Assembly: GCF_014635545.1 (NCBI RefSeq)
Contig: NZ_BMDA01000001.1
Location: forward strand, 1,628,739 to 1,692,738
Length of the DNA stretch: 64,000 bases
Direction of reading: 5' to 3'
DNA from: Acinetobacter courvalinii
Lineage (GTDB): Bacteria; Pseudomonadota; Gammaproteobacteria; Pseudomonadales; Moraxellaceae
A program made the translations under genes and the position numbers. Shown piece after piece: positions 45,538 to 54,511 of this stretch. A model generated the notes under the pieces. It was not told where the DNA came from, did not search any database, and saw only the letters and a program-made list of their open reading frames with translations. How positions within the stretch are numbered: the stretch's first letter is position 1; each line of letters begins with the position of its first letter.

Positions 45538-46503
45538 ATGACGACTTCAAATCTTTATACTTATCAGCCAGATATACTAGGTGAAGATTATCAGCAACTA
45601 ACCTTAAATTTCGCTGATGATTATGATGGGAAAGTTGTAGCCACGCTGGTACGCAAGAAAGCTGCTCAAACCACAAAAAAAGCAGTTTTATATATTCATG
45701 GATTTGCCGATTATTTCTTTCAGAAAGAAATGGCAGAACAGTTTAACCATCATGGTTATGATTTTTATGCATTGGACCTGAGAAAATACGGTCGTTCCAG
45801 ACTGCCCCATCAGAAATTCTACTATGTACTTGATTTACGCGAATACGATGCCGAAATCAGCAAAGCCCTAGAAATCATTGGACAAGAAAATCATCAACAG
45901 GTGGTATTGGCTGGGCATTCGACTGGCGGTTTGATTGTGACACTTTATGCGGCACATTATCCGGATCACCGTTTAATTAAAGCAGTTTGGGCCAATAGTC
46001 CTTTTTATGATTTCTACAAAAGTACCATCGAGAAAAAACTCGGCATTCCCTTGCTCAGTGAAGTTGGTAAACGACTACCAAAGGCGAAGTTCCCAAGTGG
46101 TCTCAACCCATGGTACACCCCAAGCTTACATCAAGATTTCTATGGGGAATGGGATTTCAATTTAGACTGGAAACCGAAAACCATGCCCTTTGTGAATTTA
46201 AGTTTTGTGACGGCGATTCATGAAGCACAAAAAGAAATTCATCAAGGCGTGAGCTTAAGTGTGCCCACCTTGATCATGCACTCACATCAATCCAACAATC
46301 CGAGAAAATGGGGTATTGATGCACAGCAGAGTGATGTCATTTTGGATGTCAAAGATATGACACAGAATGCCAAGAAAATGAAAGGTGATGTACAAACTCT
46401 AGCGATTCACAATGGTTTACATGACCTTGTGCTTTCAGCTCCACCGGTACGGGAAAAAGTCTATCAAGCGCTGTTTGACTGGCTGGCAGAAAAACTTAAA
46501 TAA
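45538..46503 (+). CDS. Alpha/beta hydrolase, lysophospholipase-like
   Basis: The 321-residue protein has the alpha/beta hydrolase fold: oxyanion strand AVLYIHGFADYFFQ, nucleophile elbow LAGHSTGGLIV (Ser about 124), a likely acid in the SVPTLIMHSHQSNN region (the Asp is not clear) and His in IHNGLHDLVLS (about 300). This resembles PldB/YvaK-type serine lipases and monoacylglycerol lipases. There is no signal peptide. The substrate is unknown. Confidence 0.83.
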   Translation: MTTSNLYTYQPDILGEDYQQLTLNFADDYDGKVVATLVRKKAAQTTKKAVLYIHGFADYFFQKEMAEQFNHHGYDFYALDLRKYGRSRLPHQKFYYVLDLREYDAEISKALEIIGQENHQQVVLAGHSTGGLIVTLYAAHYPDHRLIKAVWANSPFYDFYKSTIEKKLGIPLLSEVGKRLPKAKFPSGLNPWYTPSLHQDFYGEWDFNLDWKPKTMPFVNLSFVTAIHEAQKEIHQGVSLSVPTLIMHSHQSNNPRKWGIDAQQSDVILDVKDMTQNAKKMKGDVQTLAIHNGLHDLVLSAPPVREKVYQALFDWLAEKLK

Positions 46504-46522
46504 CCACATGAGTTTACGATGC

Positions 46523-47701
46523 TCAGCAGTCACGATAGCGTCTGAGCATCTGCTTTGCAGGATGATCTATAGGTAATAATTCCATCAATCTTTCCACAAC
46601 GTCAATCGCTTCAGGATTGTATGCCAGATGCTTGAATAAAATATCACTTTCCTGCGCCTGAAAAATCGCATGACTTAACCGCGATTCGATGCAGTCACGC
46701 CATGTACACAAAAATGGACTCTCGGTTTTCGCCAGAAAGATACCGGTATAACATTGTAAAGCGCTATTTAAATAGCCCGCATCCAGTGCTTGTTCCAGTT
46801 GCAGAAAATCCGCTTCGACTGGAACTTTCAGTTGATAAGGTCGTGAGCCCAAGGCATTTCCTAATCGCTCTCTCAAATGGAACATCTCTGCCTTTAAAGT
46901 TCCGATACTGACTTTGCGTTCCCCATACAGTGCTTGATGCAGGTGATCGAGGCTCATCCCCTGGGGACATAACGCTAATATCGTCATGATTTCAATCTGT
47001 CGCGGGGTCAGCAGCAGATTTTTACCATTAAATGAAGCCTGAGGGGCCGAAAAGGTTCTTAAATATAGCGATTGTTGTTGTAACTCTTGTATTGCCATTT
47101 GAATAATTGAAGCACACCGCTCAACAGCCAGCACCCCCAGACTATTATGATTTTTCCAGGTCGTTGATAAATCTACCACCCCTAAAATCCGTTTGGAGTG
47201 AGGATCAACTACAGGAGCCGCATAACAAACCCAGTCATGTACCGAAGTCATGTAATGTTCATTAGAAAATACGCAACTGGATTGCCGGGTTTTTAGAGAC
47301 AAAGCCAGCGCATTGGTTCCAACCAGCTCTTCCTGCCACTGTCCTCCTGCAACAAAATGCACCCGTTCTGCTGCATTACGCATTTGCGCACTAGTTGCTG
47401 TCCAGATAATGGTGCTTCCCACATCTCCAACCGCCAACACCATCGAAGATTGTTCTGCAATATGCTTCAAGTCTTCTTTGCAATACTCCAATGCCTGCAT
47501 CAACGAACTTTTACTTTCAGTACTTTGATCTTGTAAAGGCGCAGCATCGCGCTCTTTCGGAATATTGGCTTGCGTGGAACGTTCCCATGAACTCGCAATG
47601 CTCTGTCCAAGTTTCTCCGCATGTTTTGGATTTAAAACACTTTGGGTACGACATTGCTCGACCAGCATCCTTTGCTGAAGTAGCTCTTTCTTTGTGAACA
47701 T
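46523..47701 (-). CDS. GAF-domain transcriptional regulator of the aldehyde dehydrogenase locus
   Basis: The 392-residue protein starts like AcoR/EutR-type activators (KHAEKLGQSIASSWERSTQ), followed by a GAF-like sensor (about 75-215; GTNALALSL, SNEHYMTSVHDWVCYAAPV, GVVDLS). It has no AAA+ sigma-54 domain. Instead it ends with an OmpR-like winged helix (about 228-295; LLLTPRQIEIMTILALC, VSIGTLKAEMFHLRERLG) and a helical tail. It is divergent from the aldehyde dehydrogenase, so it probably activates it, perhaps with acetaldehyde or ethanolamine as signal. Two 11-bp direct repeats lie between them. Confidence 0.8.
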   Translation of the reverse strand: MFTKKELLQQRMLVEQCRTQSVLNPKHAEKLGQSIASSWERSTQANIPKERDAAPLQDQSTESKSSLMQALEYCKEDLKHIAEQSSMVLAVGDVGSTIIWTATSAQMRNAAERVHFVAGGQWQEELVGTNALALSLKTRQSSCVFSNEHYMTSVHDWVCYAAPVVDPHSKRILGVVDLSTTWKNHNSLGVLAVERCASIIQMAIQELQQQSLYLRTFSAPQASFNGKNLLLTPRQIEIMTILALCPQGMSLDHLHQALYGERKVSIGTLKAEMFHLRERLGNALGSRPYQLKVPVEADFLQLEQALDAGYLNSALQCYTGIFLAKTESPFLCTWRDCIESRLSHAIFQAQESDILFKHLAYNPEAIDVVERLMELLPIDHPAKQMLRRYRDC

Positions 47702-47730
47702 TTGTAATTTCCTTGTCCATTTACAGGCAG

Positions 47731-47752
47731 TTCCAACCTTTTCCCAACCTTG
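47731..47752. promoter_or_regulatory. Two 11-bp direct repeats upstream of the aldehyde dehydrogenase
   Basis: TTCCAACCTTT and TCCCAACCTTG lie head to tail with an exact 11-base period in the divergent region. OmpR-type winged-helix proteins bind direct repeats of this spacing, so this is a good candidate site for the adjacent regulator. Confidence 0.55.
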
Positions 47753-47825
47753 GGCAATTTAATCTTTGTTCAATAACGTACTCGGTACTTTATTCAAATG
47801 AACTTACACATAAAGGAATATGTTT

Positions 47826-49337
47826 ATGCGCTATATCGATCCTAATCAACCTGATTCCAAAATACAATTTAAAGCCCAATATGAAAACTTTATTGGTGGA
47901 AAATGGATAGCACCGGTCAAAGGAGTGTACTTTGACAATATTTCCCCTGTCGATGGCAAAAGTTTTACACGTATCCCTCGTTCAAGTGCAGAAGATATTG
48001 AACTGGCACTTGATGCCGCCCATCAAGCCAAAAAGGAATGGAATAAATCTTCTCCAACCACGCGTTCTAATTTACTGCTAAAAATTGCAGACCGGATGGA
48101 AGCTCATCTGGAAATGCTGGCTGTTGCTGAAACCTGGGACAATGGCAAACCAGTCCGCGAAACACTTGCAGCGGATATTCCGTTAGCCATTGATCATTTC
48201 CGTTACTTTGCGGGTTGTATTCGTGCACAAGAAGGCGGTATCTCTGAAATAGATGAAGACACCATTGCCTATCATTTTCATGAACCGCTGGGTGTAGTGG
48301 GTCAGATCATCCCGTGGAACTTCCCGATCCTCATGGCTGCCTGGAAACTGGCACCTGCTTTAGCAGCAGGCAACTGTGTCGTAATCAAACCTGCTGAGCA
48401 AACACCGGTTGGGATTTTATTGGTGGCAGAGTTAATTCAGGATTTACTCCCACCGGGAGTCCTGAATATCGTCAATGGCTATGGCGCTGAGGTTGGTCAA
48501 CCGCTTGCAACCAGTCCACGTATTGCCAAAATTGCTTTCACAGGTTCAACTCAGGTCGGGCAACTGATCATGCGTTATGCGACAGAGAACATCATTCCTG
48601 TGACGCTCGAGCTCGGCGGAAAATCACCGAATCTGTTCTTTGCTGATGTCATGGATCAGGACGATGACTTTCTGGATAAAACTCTGGAAGGTTTCGCCAT
48701 GTTTGCCTTGAATCAGGGCGAAGTATGCACTTGCCCATCCCGTGCCTTGATTCAGGAAAGTATTGCAGATCAGTTTATGGAAAAAGCAATTGAACGGGTA
48801 AAACGCATTAAACTGGGACATCCACTTGATACAGAAACGATGGTGGGTGCGCAAGCTTCACTGGAACAACAACAAAAAATCTTACGCTGTATTGATACCG
48901 GTCGACAGGAAGGTGCCGAGGTACTGCTAGGTGGTCATGAACGCAAAGCAGTAGGTAATGGTTATTACATTGAACCGACGATTTTTAAAGGCCATAACAA
49001 CATGCAAGTCTTTCAGGAAGAGATTTTTGGTCCCGTCTTGTCGGTAACAACCTTTAAAGACTTTGATGAAGCGATCCAGATTGCCAATGACACCATGTAC
49101 GGTTTAGGTGCTGGTGTTTGGTCACGCTCTACCCATACCGCCTATCGTGCTGGACGTGCAATTGAAGCTGGTCGTGTCTGGACCAATTGCTACCACATCT
49201 ATCCTGCCCATGCTGCTTTTGGCGGCTATAAAAAGTCAGGTGTAGGCCGTGAAAATCACAAAATGATGCTTGATCATTATCAGCAAACCAAAAACTTGCT
49301 TGTCAGTTATTCCACAAAAGCAATGGGCTTTTTCTAA
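47826..49337 (+). CDS. exaC: NAD-dependent (acet)aldehyde dehydrogenase, ExaC/AcoD type
   Basis: It oxidises acetaldehyde to acetate with NAD+. From [12 protein letters not shown] it has 503 residues; the ATG two codons earlier is only two bases from the AAGGA ribosome site, which fits this one at eight bases. Motifs are [27 protein letters not shown], the general-base Glu in LELGGKSPN, the catalytic Cys in [15 protein letters not shown] (AcoD/ExaC hallmark) and [10 protein letters not shown]. The C-terminus [13 protein letters not shown]-like tail ([13 protein letters not shown]) is typical. It lies upstream of the ethanolamine genes and probably removes the acetaldehyde they produce. Confidence 0.92.
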   Translation: MRYIDPNQPDSKIQFKAQYENFIGGKWIAPVKGVYFDNISPVDGKSFTRIPRSSAEDIELALDAAHQAKKEWNKSSPTTRSNLLLKIADRMEAHLEMLAVAETWDNGKPVRETLAADIPLAIDHFRYFAGCIRAQEGGISEIDEDTIAYHFHEPLGVVGQIIPWNFPILMAAWKLAPALAAGNCVVIKPAEQTPVGILLVAELIQDLLPPGVLNIVNGYGAEVGQPLATSPRIAKIAFTGSTQVGQLIMRYATENIIPVTLELGGKSPNLFFADVMDQDDDFLDKTLEGFAMFALNQGEVCTCPSRALIQESIADQFMEKAIERVKRIKLGHPLDTETMVGAQASLEQQQKILRCIDTGRQEGAEVLLGGHERKAVGNGYYIEPTIFKGHNNMQVFQEEIFGPVLSVTTFKDFDEAIQIANDTMYGLGAGVWSRSTHTAYRAGRAIEAGRVWTNCYHIYPAHAAFGGYKKSGVGRENHKMMLDHYQQTKNLLVSYSTKAMGFF

Positions 49338-49362
49338 GTCCGATATTCAAGGCATCTGTAAC

Positions 49363-49402
49363 AAGCCAGCGTAAGTTTCTTTTTAAAAATCTACGCTGGC
49401 TT
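49363..49402 (+). terminator. Probable terminator after the aldehyde dehydrogenase
   Basis: AAGCCAGCGTA and TACGCTGGCTT form a perfect 11-base stem with an 18-base T-rich loop. The following T-run is short, so termination may be partial. Confidence 0.6.
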
Positions 49403-49528
49403 CTAAAATGAAAATTCACTTCACACAGCGTTATTGGCAGCTTTTTAGACAAAAAGCATTTTTACAACCGTGATTTCCCTTTTATTGCTATGACAACAGA
49501 TTAAAACATCGATATTCACAATCAAGAT

Positions 49529-49564
49529 TTGCACAAGGTGTGCAATATCGGCATTGCTTTTGCA
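49529..49564 (+). promoter_or_regulatory. Operator palindrome and sigma-54-like element upstream of the ethanolamine permease
   Basis: TTGCACA-AGG-TGTGCAA (49529-49545) is a perfect 7+3+7 inverted repeat. Directly after it, TCGGCATTGCTTTTGCA (49548-49564) fits the -24/-12 layout (GG and GC ten bases apart) with two mismatches to the consensus. I am confident of the palindrome. The sigma-54 reading is speculative. Confidence 0.5.
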
Positions 49565-49597
49565 TCTTGCTGATAAATCGAATACATGGAGTTTTGT

Positions 49598-51028
49598 ATG
49601 AACAATCAAGAACACACGTCTACATTGTCAGTATCCCCAAGCTCTTCTGAGGATTATTTTGCACAAAGACAGCTTAAACAAGGCGCTGTAGGCTGGTTAT
49701 TACTCATTGGTCTGGGCGTGGCCTATGTCATTTCTGGAGATTTTGCCGGCTGGAATTTCGGTATCGCCCAAGGCGGTTGGGGCGGAATGTTTGTCGCCAC
49801 CACAATTGTCGCCTTTATGTATTTATGCTTATGCCTTTCCATGTCAGAAATGGCAACCATGCTGCCAACTGCGGGTGGTGGTTATAGTTTTGCCCGTACG
49901 GCTTTTGGGCCTCTAGGGGGCTATTTAACTGGCACGGCCATTTTGATCGAATATGCAATTGCTCCTGCTGCAATCGCCACCTTTATTGGCGCTTATTGTG
50001 AGTCATTATTTGGTATTGGTGGCTGGCAAGTCTATCTGGCCTGTTATCTCATTTTTATGGGTATTCATCTTAAAGGTGCTGGAGAAGCCCTCAAAATTAT
50101 CTTTGCCATTACACTGGTTGCTGCAATTGCTTTGGCTGTTTTTATTTTTGCCATGTTCCCGCATTTTAGTATGCATAACCTGTTTGATATTCCGGCAGGT
50201 CAACAACGTGGTGCCAGTTCGTTTCTACCTTATGGTTATTTAGGAATCTGGGCTGCCGTTCCCTATGCAATCTGGTTTTTCTTGGCTGTTGAAGGTGTTC
50301 CTCTTGCGGCCGAAGAAGCCAAAGATCCGGCCAAGTCATTACCTCGCGGGCTAATCGGAGCCATGTTAATTTTAACCGCCTTTGCCATGCTGATTTTATT
50401 CTTGGGTGCAGGTGCTGCTGGTGCAAGCGCTTTGCAACATTCTGGTGCACCATTGGTTGATGCTTTAGTGAAAGTCTACGGACAAGGTACATGGCTCGCC
50501 AATTTTGTAAACTTTGTAGGACTTGCAGGACTGGTTGCCAGCTTCTTCTCAATTATCTATGCTTATTCAAGACAGATCTTTGCCTTATCCCGTGCAGGAT
50601 ATTTGCCAACCTCACTTTCCCTCACCAATCAGAATAAAGCCCCTTATTTAGCGATTATTATTCCAGGCATTATTGGTTTCTTACTGTCTTTAACTAAAGA
50701 AGGTGATTTACTGATTTTAATTGCTGTATTTGGAGCAACCATCTCCTACGTGCTGATGATGCTTTCGCATATTAAATTGCGTCTATCCCGTCCACTTATG
50801 TACCGCCCCTATAAAACGCCTGGTGGCATTTTTACGTCTGGTATTGCTTTAATTCTTGCTGCTATTGCTGTGATTGCGGGTTTTCTGGTCAACCCAAAAG
50901 TCTGGTGTATTGCAGCTACAATCTACGTGCTATTTATTGGCTATTTCATGTTCTATAGTCGCCATCATTTAATACAAGGTACACCAGAGGAAGAGTTTGC
51001 TCATCTCAAAAGCAATGAACAGGAATAA
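49598..51028 (+). CDS. eat: Ethanolamine permease (APC family)
   Basis: This is a 476-residue inner-membrane transporter with twelve predicted helices. It matches the ethanolamine permease of the APC superfamily: LGVAYVISGDFAGWNFGIAQGGWGG, then MATMLPTAGGGYSFARTAFGPLGGYLTG, and WFFLAVEGVPLAAEEAKDPAKSLPRG. The start MNNQEHTS is chosen because TGGAG lies six bases before it and overlaps the earlier ATG (49586). It is followed at 23 bases by eutB, so the two are in one operon. Confidence 0.93.
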   Translation: MNNQEHTSTLSVSPSSSEDYFAQRQLKQGAVGWLLLIGLGVAYVISGDFAGWNFGIAQGGWGGMFVATTIVAFMYLCLCLSMSEMATMLPTAGGGYSFARTAFGPLGGYLTGTAILIEYAIAPAAIATFIGAYCESLFGIGGWQVYLACYLIFMGIHLKGAGEALKIIFAITLVAAIALAVFIFAMFPHFSMHNLFDIPAGQQRGASSFLPYGYLGIWAAVPYAIWFFLAVEGVPLAAEEAKDPAKSLPRGLIGAMLILTAFAMLILFLGAGAAGASALQHSGAPLVDALVKVYGQGTWLANFVNFVGLAGLVASFFSIIYAYSRQIFALSRAGYLPTSLSLTNQNKAPYLAIIIPGIIGFLLSLTKEGDLLILIAVFGATISYVLMMLSHIKLRLSRPLMYRPYKTPGGIFTSGIALILAAIAVIAGFLVNPKVWCIAATIYVLFIGYFMFYSRHHLIQGTPEEEFAHLKSNEQE

Positions 51029-51051
51029 ATCAGCAGATTAAGGAGAATCAC

Positions 51052-52437
51052 ATGCGCTATCGTCAAATCGTGGCTCAACAACAATACAATTTTGCCGACT
51101 TGAAAACCTTGATGGCTAAAGCCACTCCTTTACGTTCTGGTGATCAGTTGGCGGGTGTGGCAGCCCAAGACGCCACAGAACGCGTTGCTGCACAAATGAC
51201 ACTTGCAGAAGTTCCACTCAAAAACTTTTTACATGAAACAGTTGTGGACTATGAAACAGATGAGATTACCCGACTGATTATGGATGAACATCGGGCAGAC
51301 CTGTTTGCCCCGATTGCACATTTTACTGTGGGCGATTTTCGTAACTGGTTATTAAGTGAAAATGCAACGACCGAAAAACTGCAACAGCTTGCTGCTGGTT
51401 TAACGCCCGAAATGGTAGCCGCTGTCAGTAAAATCATGCGCAATCAGGATCTCATCTATGTCGCAAGCAAATGTGAGGTGATTACTCAATTCCGAAATAC
51501 CATCGGTTTAAAAGGTCACCTATCCACACGTTTGCAGCCCAACCATCCAACCGATGATGTATTGGGTATTTCTGCCAGTATTTTAGATGGTCTGATGTAT
51601 GGCAATGGTGATGCCGTGATCGGGATTAATCCAGCAACAGATAATCTGCATAATTTATCTGAATTACTAAAACTGATCGATCATGTCATTCAGGAATATC
51701 AGATTCCCACCCAGTCTTGTGTTTTGACCCATATCAGTTCAGGTATTCAACTGGCTGAAAGAAATGCCCCGATTGATCTAATGTTTCAATCCATTGCAGG
51801 TACACAAAAAGCCAATGAGGGTTTTGGTATCTCTCTTGCCATGTTGCAAGAAGGTTATGAGGCGACACTTGCGCTAAATCGCGGTACGGTAGGTCACAAT
51901 GTGATGTATTTTGAAACCGGGCAAGGCAGTGCCCTGTCCAGCAATGCACATCATGGCGTTGATCAGCAGACCATCGAGACGCGAGCCTACGCCGTTGCGC
52001 GTAAATATAATCCCTTACTGGTGAATACGGTCGTCGGCTTTATTGGTCCTGAATATCTTTATGATGGTAAACAGATTATTCGTGCAGGCTTAGAAGATCA
52101 TTTTTGTGGCAAATTACTTGGCGTTCCGATGGGCTGCGATATTTGTTATACCAACCATGCCGATGCTGATCAAAATGATATGGATGTACTTTTAACCCTA
52201 TTCGGGACAGCAGGCATTAACTTTATTATGGGGATCCCTGGTTCAGATGATGTCATGTTGAATTATCAAACCACTTCCTTCCATGATGCACTTTATCTCA
52301 GGCAATTACTTGGACTCAAACCTGCACCTGAATTTTCTCACTGGTTAGAACAACAAGGAATCTTGAGGCAACAGCAGCACCAGATTCATTGGGCAGAGCA
52401 AGTCCCTACTCAATTTTCCAAACTGTTCATGCATTAA
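51052..52437 (+). CDS. eutB: Ethanolamine ammonia-lyase large subunit
   Basis: EutB is the catalytic subunit of the adenosylcobalamin-dependent enzyme that splits ethanolamine into acetaldehyde and ammonia. The 461-residue protein (Salmonella 453) shows YRQIVAQQQYNFADLKTLMAKA, FRNTIGLKGHLSTRLQPNHPTDD, GDAVIGINPATDN, YFETGQGSALSSNAHHG, MGCDICYTNHADADQND and NFIMGIPGSDDVMLNYQTTSFHD, all family-diagnostic. AGGAG is placed well before the ATG. It is a cytosolic version with no carboxysome-like shell genes nearby, as in Pseudomonas and Acinetobacter. Confidence 0.97.
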   Translation: MRYRQIVAQQQYNFADLKTLMAKATPLRSGDQLAGVAAQDATERVAAQMTLAEVPLKNFLHETVVDYETDEITRLIMDEHRADLFAPIAHFTVGDFRNWLLSENATTEKLQQLAAGLTPEMVAAVSKIMRNQDLIYVASKCEVITQFRNTIGLKGHLSTRLQPNHPTDDVLGISASILDGLMYGNGDAVIGINPATDNLHNLSELLKLIDHVIQEYQIPTQSCVLTHISSGIQLAERNAPIDLMFQSIAGTQKANEGFGISLAMLQEGYEATLALNRGTVGHNVMYFETGQGSALSSNAHHGVDQQTIETRAYAVARKYNPLLVNTVVGFIGPEYLYDGKQIIRAGLEDHFCGKLLGVPMGCDICYTNHADADQNDMDVLLTLFGTAGINFIMGIPGSDDVMLNYQTTSFHDALYLRQLLGLKPAPEFSHWLEQQGILRQQQHQIHWAEQVPTQFSKLFMH

Positions 52438-52449
52438 GGAAGAGCAAAA

Positions 52450-53262
52450 ATGAAACTTTCAAAAGATATCCAATATCCAGCCCAGTCTCATCAAGATCAG
52501 TGGGAAACGCTAAAACAGTTTACTGATGCCCGCATCGCGATTGGACGTGCAGGATGCAGTATTCCGACTCATGCATTGCTCGATTTTCAATTGAGCCATG
52601 CTCAAGCAAAAGATGCAGTTTTCCAGTCTTTAAATGTCGAATTACTGGCTGAGCAGCTACAACAACTGGGATTAAATCCAGTACATGTAAAAAGTCAGGC
52701 TGAGCATAAAGAACTCTACTTAAAACGACCGGATTTGGGGCGATTGCTTTGTAGCCACTCTATTGAGCAACTTCAGCAAGTAAAGTCAGATGGCCAGTCT
52801 TATGATATCTGTATTGTAATTGGTGATGGTTTATCTGCGCGTGCCATTGAAGAAAATGTACTACCTTTTATTCAGGCACTTATTCAGCCTTTTTCTGAAC
52901 AACACTGGTCTTTAGCCCCTATTGCTATAGCCACTGGCAGTCGCGTCGCCTTAGGAGATGAAATTGCCGAAATTTTCCAAGCACGTATGCTCATTATGCT
53001 GATCGGGGAGCGTCCCGGCCTTAGCTCTCCAGACAGTATGGGCCTTTATTACACTTGGGAAGCACATAGTGGCTGTCTAGATTCACAGCGTAACTGTATT
53101 TCCAATATTCGCCCTGCGGGTTTAAGTATTCCTATTGCAACACAACGCCTACTGGCTTTGATGCATAACTCCAGACAGCTGGGACGTTCTGGCGTTGATC
53201 TCAAAGATGAGCATGTCGTCCCTGTAATGGAAGAGACTTATAATCGTAAGCTACTATTTTGA
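52450..53262 (+). CDS. eutC: Ethanolamine ammonia-lyase small subunit
   Basis: EutC pairs with EutB to bind the cobalamin cofactor. The 270-residue protein has the family landmarks ARIAIGRAGCSIPTHALLDFQLSHAQAKDAV, IVIGDGLSARAIEENV, GEIAEIFQARMLIMLIGERPGL-type sequence (here DEIAEIFQARMLIMLIGERP), and YYTWEAHSGCLDSQRNCISNIRP. The N-terminal presequence used for microcompartment targeting in enteric bacteria is not recognisable. It starts 12 bases after the eutB stop, with AAGGAAG upstream. No reactivase eutA is next to it. Confidence 0.95.
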   Translation: MKLSKDIQYPAQSHQDQWETLKQFTDARIAIGRAGCSIPTHALLDFQLSHAQAKDAVFQSLNVELLAEQLQQLGLNPVHVKSQAEHKELYLKRPDLGRLLCSHSIEQLQQVKSDGQSYDICIVIGDGLSARAIEENVLPFIQALIQPFSEQHWSLAPIAIATGSRVALGDEIAEIFQARMLIMLIGERPGLSSPDSMGLYYTWEAHSGCLDSQRNCISNIRPAGLSIPIATQRLLALMHNSRQLGRSGVDLKDEHVVPVMEETYNRKLLF

Positions 53263-53380
53263 CATGCTTTTTAAATAATAATCCGCCCTTCTTGCTGTAA
53301 CTTGATACAGGATGAGCCCATCTGCGGTATAAATGCATTAAGATACCTAAGTTTCCTCTATCCATCCTTGGTACGCGATA

Positions 53381-54094
53381 ATGACAAAGTCCACCTTTAT
53401 GAAAACCGTGAATGTAATTCAACATCTTGCCTTTGAAGATCTGGGTTCTTTAGAAGATGTCTTTTATCAGCTCGGTTTTCGCGTACGTTATTTTGAAGCA
53501 GGTGTCGATGATCTCAGTCCGGCCCTGAATTATGAAGGCCTCACTGTAATCTTGGGTGGACCAATTGGGGTATATGAAACCGAAGACTATCCTTTTCTGC
53601 TCGATGAAATTGTCGGACTGAAACAACGTTTGAAAGCCAATAAACCCACCATCGGCATTTGCTTAGGCGCACAATTGATTGCACATGCATTAGGTGCAAA
53701 AGTTTATGCAGGGCAGCAAAAGGAAATTGGCTGGAGTCAGCTAGAGATCAAAGCGGTTGAAAATAATCCATTAGCATCACTTGAGCATGTAGAAGTATTG
53801 CACTGGCATGGCGATACTTTTGATTTACCAGAACATGCGACCTTATTGGCAAGTTCAGCAATCTATCCTAATCAAGCCTTTTCTGTCGGTAATAATATTC
53901 TGGCTTTACAGTTCCATCTTGAAGTGGTCGGAGAGAACTTTGAAAAATGGCTGATTGGCCATACCTGTGAAATACATCATGCAGGCCTGTCTATCCCTCA
54001 GCTCAGAGCAGATAATTTGACCTATGCCATGCAACTGGAACAACAGACTGCAAAAGTCGTGCAACACTTTTTGAATAACTTAGAAAATGCCTAA
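53381..54094 (+). CDS. Class I glutamine amidotransferase-like protein
   Basis: The 237-residue protein (231 if the in-frame ATG at 53399, MKTVNVIQHL, is used) has a GATase-1 fold like a stand-alone GuaA amidotransferase domain. Visible are the oxyanion GGPIGVYE, nucleophile Cys in IGICLGAQLIAHALG (about 97), and His in LALQFHLEV followed by Glu two residues on. Such proteins (YfeJ/gamma-glutamyl-type) hydrolyse glutamine or gamma-glutamyl amines. Given the ethanolamine operon upstream, release from a gamma-glutamyl amine is an attractive guess, but unsupported. It is probably not part of the eut operon (118-base gap). Confidence 0.82.
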   Translation: MTKSTFMKTVNVIQHLAFEDLGSLEDVFYQLGFRVRYFEAGVDDLSPALNYEGLTVILGGPIGVYETEDYPFLLDEIVGLKQRLKANKPTIGICLGAQLIAHALGAKVYAGQQKEIGWSQLEIKAVENNPLASLEHVEVLHWHGDTFDLPEHATLLASSAIYPNQAFSVGNNILALQFHLEVVGENFEKWLIGHTCEIHHAGLSIPQLRADNLTYAMQLEQQTAKVVQHFLNNLENA

Positions 54095-54127
54095 TTTCCA
54101 AAGCTTCAAAAAACAGCATCTCATCTC

Positions 54128-54159
54128 AAGTGCTTTAATTTTTAAAGCACTTCTTTTTC
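54128..54159 (+). terminator. Terminator of the amidotransferase gene
   Basis: AAGTGCTTTA and TAAAGCACTT form a stem with a short loop, followed by CTTTTTCT. Confidence 0.78.
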
Positions 54160-54349
54160 TCCCACCTCCAAATAACCCCCTGAATGAAAATAAAGAAATA
54201 AATACATTTTAGACAGAAAATAAATACGCTTTAGGACAAATATAGCCCTTGGAAGGCTGAAATATTGAAAGAGAATTCAATTCATTCTAATGTTCAATGA
54301 ATATGCAGTGATTGCCAAATAATTGGTAATATTTTTGTGATTGAGAAAA

Positions 54350-54463
54350 ATGGTTATATTAAAATTCATCAAAAGTTTTCATACGCTGAATACGTATTTA
54401 TTCCTAGCTTCTGTTTTATTCCTTGTGCTATTGGTTTATTTTTATCAAATCAATCCGCTTTAA
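54350..54463 (+). CDS. Candidate 37-residue single-span membrane peptide
   Basis: ATG at 54350 opens a frame with a basic start (MVILKFIKSFHTL) followed by a hydrophobic helix (YLFLASVLFLVLLVYFY) and ending QINPL before TAA. The layout is typical of small membrane proteins. The ribosome site is poor (GAGAAAA). It lies convergent to glnS. No homologue is recognised. Confidence 0.33.
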   Translation: MVILKFIKSFHTLNTYLFLASVLFLVLLVYFYQINPL

Positions 54464-54474
54464 TCATGTCCAAT

Positions 54475-54508
54475 TAAAAAAGGGCCTAATCTATTTAGGC
54501 CCTTTTTA
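54475..54508 (-). terminator. Terminator of glnS
   Basis: AAAGGGCCTAA and TTTAGGCCCTT pair around a short loop. On the minus strand the hairpin runs into T residues, and it also works for the + strand side. Confidence 0.86.
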
Positions 54509-54511
54509 CTC

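Larger units (their letters stand above)
54095..54511. other. Intergenic region before glnS
   Basis: A gap of about 417 bases contains the terminator of the amidotransferase gene, a possible 37-residue membrane ORF and the glnS terminator, each listed separately. The stretch 54160-54340 is AT-rich with no gene I can support. Confidence 0.55.
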
